The translations under genes and the position numbers were made by a program. Positions 1 to 7,026 of a stretch of DNA of 64,000 bases are shown here, one piece after another (the first letter of the stretch is position 1; every line of letters starts with the position of its first letter). Below the pieces are notes generated by a model that was not told the origin of the DNA, ran no database searches, and saw only the letters and a program-made list of their open reading frames with translations. The stretch covers positions 1 to 64,000 of the forward strand of contig JAPPGB010000083.1 in assembly GCA_028821475.1 (NCBI GenBank). The letters run 5' to 3'. This DNA comes from Spirochaetaceae bacterium. Lineage in GTDB: Bacteria > Spirochaetota > Spirochaetia > SZUA-6 > Bin103.

Positions 1-2
1 GC

Positions 3-785
3 TGCCGCGAGGCCGCCGCGGCCCCGCGGCACGTTTCCGCGGAAATTGCGCCGGGCAGCGAGGCGGCCTTGGCACCGGCGGCAGCGTTCCTGGACGGGGT
101 GGCGGAGCAAGTGTCCATCGAGCACGCGGAGAAACTACCGGCCACCGAGGCGACGCCCGACCGCGACCTGGCGGTTGCGCTGCCTGGCCGCGACGCCGGG
201 CAGGCGGTGATCGAACAAGCAGGGGGCATCCACGTCGGCAAGGAGGCAGCGCGCCGCGTCGCCTGCGATGCCGGCCTCGTGGAGCTGCGCCACGGCGCCG
301 ACGGCGAGGTGCTCGACGTGGGCCGCAGGACCCGCACCGTCCCGACCGCGCTGCGCCGTGCCCTGCAGAGCAGGGATCGCAACCAGTGCCAGTTCCCCGG
401 CTGCGAGTCCCGCCACTGCGACGCCCATCACGTCATGCACTGGGCCGACGGCGGGGAGACGCAGCTCTCCAACTTGGTTCTTGCGTGCAAATTCCACCAC
501 CGCGCGGTCCACGAGGAGGGGTTTCAGGTGGTCGCTGACGGCGCCGGGGGGTTCCTGTTCCTGCGCCCGAATGGCGAGCCGCTGCCGGCGGTGCCACCGG
601 CGCCGCGCTGGGAGGGTGTCGGGCCGCCGCTGGCGCCGACCCTGGAGCGCCTGGCGGCGGCCGGTATCAGCATCGGTCCGCACACCGCTACTCCCGAGTG
701 GTACGGCGAATCGTTGAACGTGGCGGGGGCGCTCGACGTGCTGTGGCAGCCGCCCGTGGCGGCGCCGCGCGGCGGCGTTCCCTGA
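3..785 (+). CDS. HNH endonuclease-domain protein (DUF222/13E12-like), 5' end outside window
   Basis: The reading frame is open to the left edge, so only the C-terminal part (about 260 residues) is visible. It carries a clear HNH nuclease block: a CQFPGC zinc-type motif, DAHHVMHW, then NLVLACKFHHRAVHE, preceded by the DVGRRTRTVP and LRRAL stretch typical of DUF222-HNH proteins. These proteins are common, often multicopy, in high-GC bacteria; their biological role is poorly known. The 40 residues after the HNH core are proline-rich and unconserved. It is followed by about 145 bp without recognisable features. An ATG at 69 exists but lies in the middle of conserved open sequence, so I do not take it as the start. 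Confidence in the family is high, in function low. Confidence 0.8.
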   Translation, partial: CREAAAAPRHVSAEIAPGSEAALAPAAAFLDGVAEQVSIEHAEKLPATEATPDRDLAVALPGRDAGQAVIEQAGGIHVGKEAARRVACDAGLVELRHGADGEVLDVGRRTRTVPTALRRALQSRDRNQCQFPGCESRHCDAHHVMHWADGGETQLSNLVLACKFHHRAVHEEGFQVVADGAGGFLFLRPNGEPLPAVPPAPRWEGVGPPLAPTLERLAAAGISIGPHTATPEWYGESLNVAGALDVLWQPPVAAPRGGVP

Positions 786-930
786 GGGACCTGCGACCTG
801 GCGGTGCAGCGCAGCGCGGATGAGCAGCGCGCCCGCAATGGAGACTGCCTCCAGGGATTTTCAGTCCTCATCAGCATGGGATCGCCCTGAGGGGTAGCGG
901 AGGGTGGGGGCGAGAGGTTAGGATAACGGT

Positions 931-1434
931 ATGGCTGATTCTGCGACCGGTGTCCCGGCGGACACGGTCTACCAATCGAATGTGCGCGTGGAGCGGATCA
1001 AGGGTCCGTTGCGCCGCGCTCATCTGCCGGCCGAGTCCGACCCGGTGCTGTTTGGCGTCCACTCCGAGATTGCCGAGCACTACGGGGTCGATCCCGAGGT
1101 TCACGAGCCGCACACCACGACGCTCGACTACGTGGTGGCGGCCGCCGGCGGGTGACTGACCGGCACGTTGGGAGGCGCGCTGGAAGCGCGCGACATACCC
1201 GCCGGTGAGGGCTACCTCACCGGCGACACGACCGGATACATAGGCAAGGAAGGCTCGGTACTGGTGATTCGGGCCGTGCACGTCGACTACCGCCTGCGGC
1301 TGTCTCCGGACAAGCGCGCCGCCGCCGAGCGCGCGCATCGGTTTCACGCCGACCGCTGCCCGGTGGCCGTTTCGCTGCGCGACAGCATCCGCTTCACCAC
1401 CGCCCTGCACCTGGAAGACCTGCCCGCCGATTAG
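931..1434 (+). CDS. OsmC/Ohr-like selenoprotein (in-frame UGA = Sec75)
   Basis: Reading through the TGA at 1153-1155 gives one 167-residue OsmC-family protein; the two halves are in the same frame and each alone is an incomplete OsmC fold. The UGA falls where OsmC/Ohr peroxidases have their catalytic cysteine (context VVAAAGG-U-LTGTLGGALEAR, in the central helix). The second conserved cysteine is kept as C143 in RCPVAVSLRDS, and the strand IRAVHVDYRLRL is the usual OsmC core. The likely role is thiol-dependent reduction of organic hydroperoxides, with Sec as the attacking residue. A 6-bp hairpin begins 19 nt after the UGA (see SECIS entry), and the window contains selC, selD, selA and selB. 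OsmC-like selenoproteins are known from marine metagenomes, so the family is not new, but this copy would be annotated as two hypothetical fragments. A sequencing error or nonsense mutation is the alternative. Confidence 0.85.
1175..1191 (+). promoter_or_regulatory. Candidate bacterial SECIS hairpin of the OsmC-like gene
   Basis: GCGCGC at 1175-1180 pairs perfectly with GCGCGC at 1186-1191, leaving a five-base loop UGGAA that contains the two guanines expected in bacterial SECIS apical loops. The loop starts 25 nt after the UGA at 1153-1155, inside the known bacterial spacing of about 16-37 nt. It lies within the coding sequence, as bacterial SECIS elements do. The stem alone could arise by chance in GC-rich DNA; position and context make it credible. 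Confidence 0.7.
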
Positions 1435-1463
1435 GGTCGGCGGCGGCAGGTGCTGCCCGCTGG

Positions 1464-2300
1464 ATGGACAAGGAAAGACGGCGTCAGCTCCTGCAGGACG
1501 GTTACTGCCTGGTGCCGGGTGTGTTGGACGCCGGCATGCTCGGCCGGCTCCGGGAGGCAACCGACCTGATGCTCGACGCGCAGACCGAGGAGCACAAGGC
1601 GCGCACCCGGTCGCAGGGCAGCATGTTCGGCTTTCCGCAGACCTCCGACCCGGTGTTCGCCGAACTGATCGCGTTGCCGGCGGCGCTGGCCGCGCTGGCG
1701 CGCCTCGGCTTCACGGACGTTACCTTTACCGACGCCTACCTCATCAGCAAGCCGCCGCACAGCCCGCAACTGTTCTGGCACTACGACTGGTTTGCGTGGG
1801 AGGAGCCGGAGATGTACGTGCCGGCGCCGCCGCAGGTGTTCTGCATGTACTACCTGACCGACACCTGCCGGGAGAACGGCTGCCTGCGCGTCATTCCGGG
1901 CTCGCACACGCACCACAACCCGCTGCACGACCTGATCGCCGAGCCGCACAGCGCCGCGCTCGGCAGAGCCGAGGACCTGGACCGGGCCGAGTTCGGTCAG
2001 CGGCCCGACGAGATCGACGTGCCGGTGCGGGCCGGCGAGTTGGTGGTCGGCGATGCCCGCCTGCTGCACGCCGCCCACCCCAACGGGAGCAACCGGCGCC
2101 GAACCGTGCTCACCCTCTGGTACCAGCCCGACTACTCGTCGCTGCCGGAGCGGGTGAAGGCACAGATGGTAGCCAAGACGCAGCCGCTGGGCGAAGCGTG
2201 GTCCGATGAGGGCAAGGCCATGGTCAGCGCCCTGCACCCGGTATACGACGGCCACGCCCCGCCCCACGGCCGCATGCTGCGCCCCAGGCAGTCGCCATGA
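1464..2300 (+). CDS. Phytanoyl-CoA dioxygenase (PhyH) family protein
   Basis: This 278-residue protein matches Fe(II)/2-oxoglutarate-dependent PhyH-type oxygenases. The iron-binding HxD is H106-Y-D108 (in FWHYDWFAW). The distal histidine is in LLHAAHPN near residue 202, followed by arginines R211-R213 that would hold 2-oxoglutarate. Start MDKERRRQLLQDGY fits the family N-terminus, where DGY/DGF precedes the first strand. Cytosolic, no signal peptide. The substrate cannot be deduced; bacterial PhyH proteins hydroxylate varied small molecules. It lies 29 bp downstream of the OsmC-like gene and could be co-transcribed with it, but there is no strong RBS to prove coupling. Confidence 0.85.
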   Translation: MDKERRRQLLQDGYCLVPGVLDAGMLGRLREATDLMLDAQTEEHKARTRSQGSMFGFPQTSDPVFAELIALPAALAALARLGFTDVTFTDAYLISKPPHSPQLFWHYDWFAWEEPEMYVPAPPQVFCMYYLTDTCRENGCLRVIPGSHTHHNPLHDLIAEPHSAALGRAEDLDRAEFGQRPDEIDVPVRAGELVVGDARLLHAAHPNGSNRRRTVLTLWYQPDYSSLPERVKAQMVAKTQPLGEAWSDEGKAMVSALHPVYDGHAPPHGRMLRPRQSP

Positions 2301-2329
2301 GCCGGCGCGGTCCCTGTTGACCGCCGGAG

Positions 2330-2354
2330 TATAATTGTACAACATTGCTGTACG
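2330..2354 (+). promoter_or_regulatory. Promoter -10 box and TGTACA operator of the YefM/YoeB module
   Basis: A perfect TATAAT (2330-2335) lies 32 bp before the antitoxin start. Overlapping and following it are TGTACA (2336-2341) and TGTACG (2349-2354), 13 bp centre to centre, with the first inside the 8-bp palindrome TTGTACAA (2335-2342). The E. coli yefM-yoeB operator is known to use paired TGTACA-core palindromes next to the promoter, so this looks like the autoregulatory site. No good -35 is seen at 17 bp. Confidence 0.65.
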
Positions 2355-2367
2355 GAACAAATCTGTG

Positions 2368-2652
2368 ATGATTTACGAAACGACCTACAGCAACGCGCGC
2401 GCCCACCTTGCGGCGCTGATGGACCAAGTGACGGACACCCGCGAGCCGGTCCTGATTCGCAGGCGCGGTGCGGAGCCGGTCGCGCTGGTCGCGGCCGATG
2501 AACTCGCCGGCTGGATGGAGACCGCCTACCTGCTTCGTTCGCCGAAGAACGCGCAACGCCTGACCGACGCCAACCGCCGTGCGGTCGCGGAGGAAGGCAC
2601 TCCTCTGACTGTCAAAGAACTACGCGAACGGCTCGGCCTCGACGGCGCGTGA
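2368..2652 (+). CDS. yefM: Type II antitoxin, YefM/Phd family
   Basis: The 94-residue protein begins MIYETTYSNARAHLAALMDQV, the N-terminal DNA-binding fold of YefM/Phd antitoxins, followed by EPVLIRRRGAEPVALVAADE and a C-terminal toxin-binding tail. An upstream in-frame TTG at 2335 lies inside the promoter/operator, so ATG 2368 is the better start. The stop overlaps the toxin start by 4 nt (GTGA), typical of translational coupling. It should neutralise the toxin and repress its own promoter through the TGTACA boxes. Confidence 0.9.
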   Translation: MIYETTYSNARAHLAALMDQVTDTREPVLIRRRGAEPVALVAADELAGWMETAYLLRSPKNAQRLTDANRRAVAEEGTPLTVKELRERLGLDGA

Positions 2653-2918
2653 CGGAGCGCCGCCGGGATGCGCTGTTCGACCGGAATTGCCTCGATGACC
2701 TGGTGTATTGGGTTCGCACCGACCGGAGGCAGGCGCTCCGCATCCTCAGACTGGTCGAAGCGGTAATCCGGGATCCCTTCGACGGCCCGGGCAAACCGGA
2801 GCCGCTCCGCGGGCAGCTTGCCGGCGCATGGTCGCGGCGCATCGATCAGGAACATCGCCTGGTCTATCGGGTCGAGGATCGTAGCGTGCGCTTCCTCGCG
2901 GCCCGCTACCATTACTGA
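2649..2918 (+). CDS. yoeB: Type II toxin, Txe/YoeB family mRNA interferase
   Basis: The 89-residue product has the YoeB/Txe pattern: DDLVYWVRTDRRQALRILRLVEAVIRDPFDG, then GKPEPLRGQLAGAWSRRIDQEHRLVYRV and a terminal RYHY. The Glu (KPEPL), Arg (SRRID, EHRLVYR) and terminal His-Tyr residues correspond to the catalytic set of this RelE-superfamily ribosome-dependent RNase. The GTG start overlaps the antitoxin stop by 4 nt. It appears intact. Confidence 0.88.
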   Translation: MTERRRDALFDRNCLDDLVYWVRTDRRQALRILRLVEAVIRDPFDGPGKPEPLRGQLAGAWSRRIDQEHRLVYRVEDRSVRFLAARYHY

Positions 2919-2972
2919 CCGCATCGCCGCCACCCTCGCCACGAACTATAATCAGGAACAGAAAGGACACGC

Positions 2973-4838
2973 ATGGACTACTCGATCACGCCGCTCGCCT
3001 TCACGGAGGTGGCCTTCGACGACCGCTTCTGGCTGCCGCGGCTCACCACCAACCGCGAGGTTACCATCCCGTACGATTTCCGCAAGTGCGAACAGACCGG
3101 CCGCATCGACAACTTCGCCAAGGCCGCCGGCCAAATGGCGGGGCCGCACGAGGGCATCTTCTTCAACGACTCCGACGTGTTCAAGGTGGTCGAGGGTGCC
3201 GCTTACTCGCTGAGCCTGCACCCCGACCCCGAACTCGACGCCTACCTGGACGGCCTGATCGCCAAGTTTGCCGGCGCGCAGGAGCAGGACGGCTACCTGT
3301 ACACCGCCCGCACCATCGACCCATCTGCGATGGAACCCGACCGGGAGGGCCTGACGCGCTGGTCCAACCTCAAGGTCAACCACGAACTGTACAACGTCGG
3401 CCACTTGTACGAAGCGGCCGTGGCGCACTACCAGGCCACCGGCAAGCGGGCGCTGCTCGAGGTCGCGGTGCGCAACGCGGATCTGATCGACCGCGTGTTC
3501 GGGCCCGGCAAACTGCGCGACGTGCCGGGCCACGAGGAGATCGAGATCGGCCTGGTAAAGCTGTACCGCGCCACCGGCGAGCGCCGCTACCTGGAACTCG
3601 CGAAGTTCTTCCTGGACCAGCGCGGCCAGCCGGACCGCGGCAACCTGCAGTCTGGCTTCGACAACCCCGGCTACATGCAGGACCATCTGCCGGTGACCGA
3701 GCAGCGCGAGGCGGTCGGTCACGCGGTACGGGCGGGCTACCTGTACAGCGGCATGGCCGACGTGGCGGCGCTGACCGGCGACCGGGCCTACATCGACGCG
3801 CTCGATGCCCTCTGGACCAACGTCGTGTCCAGGCGCATGTATCTGACCGGCGGCATCGGCTCCCGCCACCACGGCGAGGCGTTCGGCGACGACTACGAAC
3901 TGCCCAACGCCGAGGCCTACGCCGAGACCTGCGCCGCGATCGCCAACACGCTGTGGAACCACCGCATGTTCCTGCTGCACGGCGACGCCAGGTACCTGGA
4001 CGTGCTTGAGCGCACCCTCTACAACGGCTTTCTGGCCGGCATCTCGCTGTCCGGCGACACCTTTTTCTACGCCAACCCGTTGTCGTCCGACGGCCGGTGG
4101 CCGTTCAATGTCAGTACGGGCGCCGAGCGCTACCCGTGGTTCGATTGCTCCTGCTGCCCCACCAACGTGGTACGCCTGCTGCCCTCCCTTCCGGGCTACG
4201 TGTACGCGCATCGCGGCGGCGAGGTGTACGTCAACCTGTACGCCGCCGGCACGGCCACCATCCCCACGTCAGCGGGGTCCGTGACCCTGACGCAGGAGAC
4301 GGAATACCCGTGGTCGGGTGCGGTCCGGCTCACCGTTGACCCCGACCGGGAGGCCGAGTTCGCCCTGCGCCTGCGCGTACCCGGCTGGGCCCGGAACGAG
4401 CCCGTGCCCAGCGATCTGTATCGCTATCTGGACGCCGCCGGAGAGGCACCCTCCCTGCACGTGAATGGCGCCCTTACCGGCGTGGAACTGGACCGGGGGT
4501 TCGCCGTGGTTCGCCGCCGCTGGCGCCCGGGCGACACGGTCGAACTGGACCTGCCGATGCCGGTACGCCGCGTGGTGAGCCACCAGGCCGTGACGGACAA
4601 CCGCGGACGCGTCGCCGTCGAGCGCGGCCCGCTGGTGTACTGCGCCGAGGGGGCCGACAACGACGGCGAGGCGCTGGACCTCACCCTGCCTGACGGCGCC
4701 GCCCTCGGCGCCGCGCGCGATCCCGCCCTGCTCGGCGGCGTCACCACAATCCGCGGCGCCGGCATCACTCTGATCCCCTACTACGCCTGGTCGCACCGCG
4801 GCGCCGGCGAAATGAACGTCTGGCTGCAGCGGGCGTAG
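2973..4838 (+). CDS. Glycoside hydrolase family 127 (beta-L-arabinofuranosidase-like, DUF1680)
   Basis: A 621-residue protein, close to usual GH127 length. The zinc/nucleophile set of the family is recognisable: E318 and C320 in AYAETCAA, and the adjacent pair C394-C395 in DCSCCPTN, matching the Glu-Cys and Cys-Cys zinc ligands of the characterised Bifidobacterium enzyme, one of the paired cysteines being the nucleophile. N-terminal FDDRFWLPRL and the GIGSRHHGEAFGDDYELPN segment are also typical. RBS GAAAGGA lies just before the ATG. No signal peptide, so it likely acts on imported oligosaccharides, releasing terminal arabinofuranose; substrate is inferred from family. It precedes an ABC import locus by 220 bp, which may deliver its substrate. 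Confidence 0.85.
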   Translation: MDYSITPLAFTEVAFDDRFWLPRLTTNREVTIPYDFRKCEQTGRIDNFAKAAGQMAGPHEGIFFNDSDVFKVVEGAAYSLSLHPDPELDAYLDGLIAKFAGAQEQDGYLYTARTIDPSAMEPDREGLTRWSNLKVNHELYNVGHLYEAAVAHYQATGKRALLEVAVRNADLIDRVFGPGKLRDVPGHEEIEIGLVKLYRATGERRYLELAKFFLDQRGQPDRGNLQSGFDNPGYMQDHLPVTEQREAVGHAVRAGYLYSGMADVAALTGDRAYIDALDALWTNVVSRRMYLTGGIGSRHHGEAFGDDYELPNAEAYAETCAAIANTLWNHRMFLLHGDARYLDVLERTLYNGFLAGISLSGDTFFYANPLSSDGRWPFNVSTGAERYPWFDCSCCPTNVVRLLPSLPGYVYAHRGGEVYVNLYAAGTATIPTSAGSVTLTQETEYPWSGAVRLTVDPDREAEFALRLRVPGWARNEPVPSDLYRYLDAAGEAPSLHVNGALTGVELDRGFAVVRRRWRPGDTVELDLPMPVRRVVSHQAVTDNRGRVAVERGPLVYCAEGADNDGEALDLTLPDGAALGAARDPALLGGVTTIRGAGITLIPYYAWSHRGAGEMNVWLQRA

Positions 4839-5062
4839 ATTCACCGAGGCTGCGGGGCGGCGCCGGGCGCATGGGCGCCCCGCCTCGCGGTCAATCAGGC
4901 AGATCAGGCGAGGGCCGGCGCCAACCGGTAGAGGCGGTCCCTCCGCGCCACTCCGCCCCACCACGACGCAACTTTGACGGGAGTGGGGACCGGTGGTACG
5001 GTGGTACTGAATTGCAAAGCTGCGTAAGTGCGCCACGGCGCCGGCGGCGGGGAGGCAACGCG

Positions 5063-6862
5063 ATGAAGAATGTCTGGTGGGCCGTGACCCTGGCCCTGTG
5101 TCTGACCGCGACCGGCGCCTGGGCCGGCGGTGAGGACGAAACCGAGACCGCCACCGCCGAGACGCGCGAGATGGTGGAGGATCCAACGACCGGCAAGATG
5201 CTGCTCGCGCCGCGCTACGGCGGGTCGATCAGCTACGCGGTGGTCGGGTCGCCGCCGAGTTCCGACGTGTGGTTCACCCACCACTCCTACAATGCCATCA
5301 ACGGCGTCAACGAGGCTCTCGCCGTCGGCAACTGGGGAATCGACCGCGACGAGTTCGCCTTCGACACCGACGTCGTACCGGTGTCGGCGATGACCGGCCA
5401 ACTGGCCGAAAGCTGGACCATGCCCGACGATGTCACCGTGGTGTTCACCATCCGCGACAACGTGTTCTGGCGCGACCGGCCGCCGACCAACGGCCGCCAG
5501 CTCACCGCGCACGACATCGCCTACAACTGGCAACGCTACTTCGGGCTCGAGCAGTTCGCCGAGCAGGGGATTTCGCCCTCGCTGGGCGCAGGATACGAGG
5601 GCAGATACGAGTCGATTACCGCCACCGACGACCGCACCGTGGTGTTCAAGCTGACCCAGCCGCGGCTCGACCCGCTGTATGACATCTTCTTCCAGCTCAG
5701 CCGGTCGATCTACGCACCCGAGGTGATCGAGGAGCACGGCGACGTGCAGGACTGGCGCAACAACGTCGGCACCGGCCCGTTCGACCTGGTCGAGTGGGTC
5801 GAAGAGAGCCTGATGGTGTGGAACAGGATCGACGACTACTGGGGCTTCGACGAGAAGTTCCCGGACAATCGCCTGCCCTACATCGACGAGGTGCGCGGCA
5901 TCTTCATGAAAGAGCCGGCGGCCCGGCTCGCGGCGATCCGCACCCGGCAGGTCGATCACCTCGGCAGCCCCGGCAACACCCAGATCAACTCGATCGACGA
6001 CTTCAAGTCGCTGCGCGACAGCAACCCCGAGCTGCAGTTCTTCAAACGCGTGTTCCGCTGCGAGACCTGCATCGGGTTCAACATCGCCAACAAGCCGTTC
6101 GACGACATCAACGTGCGCCGCGCCATGCAGATGGCGTTCGACTTCGAGGCGATGAACGACGACTTCTTCGACGGCGAGGCCGACTGGGAGCCGGAAGGGC
6201 TGATCGGCCGCGGCAGCAAGGCGGGGTACTTCACCCCGTTCTCGGAGTGGCCCGAGGAGATCGCGCAATACTACCGATACGATCCGCAGCGCGCCGAGCA
6301 GATGCTCGACGAGGCCGGCTACCCGCGCGGCGACGACGGCATCCGGTTCCGGGTCCACTACGACGTCTGGGAGGGCCGACCGCTGCCGTTCTTCGACCTG
6401 CAGGTCGCCTACTGGCGCGACATCGGCGTCGAGGTGGAGGTGCGGCCGCACGACGGCGCCACCCTGGTTCCCCTGATTCAGAGCGGAGCTTACGAGGGCA
6501 TGTCGGGGCGCGAGTCGGGTTTCTTCACCGCCGATCCGCTCGGTCTGCTGCGTGCCCTGGCCTATACCGACGCCACCTGGAACGCCCCGGGAATCGATGA
6601 TCCGGAGCTGAACGCGCTGCTCGACGAGGCCGCCGCAAGTACCGACCTCGCGGAACACCAGCGGCTGGTCAAGCAGGCGGACCTCTACATCACCGCCAAC
6701 CAGTGGTACATGTGGTCGCACCGCATACCGCAGATCTTCGTGTTCCAGCCGTGGATCGTAGGCCACAGCGGCGAGTTGGCGATCGGCACCATGGAGCGCG
6801 GGCCGGTGATGATGGCGCGCCTCTGGATCGACCAGGAATTGAAAGACGAGTACGTCAAGTAA
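5063..6862 (+). CDS. ABC transporter solute-binding protein, family 5 (peptide/opine type), copy 1
   Basis: A 599-residue secreted protein. Signal peptide: MKNVWWAVTLALCLTATGAWA, then an acidic linker GGEDETETATAE. The SBP family 5 fold follows, with QLAESWTMPDD, FTIRDNVFWRDRPP and YRYDPQRAEQMLDEAGYP motifs. RBS GGGGAGG precedes ATG 5063; an in-frame start farther upstream would remove the signal peptide from the N-terminus. It binds an unknown ligand in the periplasm for the permeases at 8932-10881. A second copy follows directly, and 561 bp in the middle are identical between the two (see repeat entries), while the flanks differ at both DNA and protein level. Confidence 0.9.
   Translation: MKNVWWAVTLALCLTATGAWAGGEDETETATAETREMVEDPTTGKMLLAPRYGGSISYAVVGSPPSSDVWFTHHSYNAINGVNEALAVGNWGIDRDEFAFDTDVVPVSAMTGQLAESWTMPDDVTVVFTIRDNVFWRDRPPTNGRQLTAHDIAYNWQRYFGLEQFAEQGISPSLGAGYEGRYESITATDDRTVVFKLTQPRLDPLYDIFFQLSRSIYAPEVIEEHGDVQDWRNNVGTGPFDLVEWVEESLMVWNRIDDYWGFDEKFPDNRLPYIDEVRGIFMKEPAARLAAIRTRQVDHLGSPGNTQINSIDDFKSLRDSNPELQFFKRVFRCETCIGFNIANKPFDDINVRRAMQMAFDFEAMNDDFFDGEADWEPEGLIGRGSKAGYFTPFSEWPEEIAQYYRYDPQRAEQMLDEAGYPRGDDGIRFRVHYDVWEGRPLPFFDLQVAYWRDIGVEVEVRPHDGATLVPLIQSGAYEGMSGRESGFFTADPLGLLRALAYTDATWNAPGIDDPELNALLDEAAASTDLAEHQRLVKQADLYITANQWYMWSHRIPQIFVFQPWIVGHSGELAIGTMERGPVMMARLWIDQELKDEYVK
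5432..5992 (+). repeat. 561-bp direct repeat, copy 1, inside solute-binding protein genes
   Basis: Reading both genes side by side, bases 5432-5992 and 7399-7959 appear identical without a single difference. Immediately outside (5431 T versus C; 5993 A versus G) substitutions begin and continue at several percent. This sharp-edged identity inside diverged paralogues is the usual mark of gene conversion. Confidence 0.85.
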
Positions 6863-7026
6863 CGCGGCCTTCGGACGCATGACGAACGCAGCGGGATGGT
6901 CGCCCGGTGACCATCCCGCTGCGACGTTGGGAATACGCTGACGGTTCTGTTAGCATAAGCCGATACACACACGAACACGGGTGGCGGGAGGCAGTTCCGA
7001 GCCCGTAAACGAAGGAGGAGTCCCTC

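Noticed and set aside
2317-2335. TTGACC near TATAAT as a -35/-10 pair for yefM
   Set aside because: Only 7 bp separate them, far too short for a sigma-70 promoter; only the -10 box is kept in the annotation.
4904-6880. Very long minus-strand open frame opposite the first binding-protein gene (658 codons)
   Set aside because: High GC keeps antisense frames open. The composition is Val/Asp/His-rich and shows no domain, whereas the plus strand has a signal peptide and a full SBP fold. Similar shadows at 7033-8928, 9049-10713 and 27782-29530 were rejected for the same reason.
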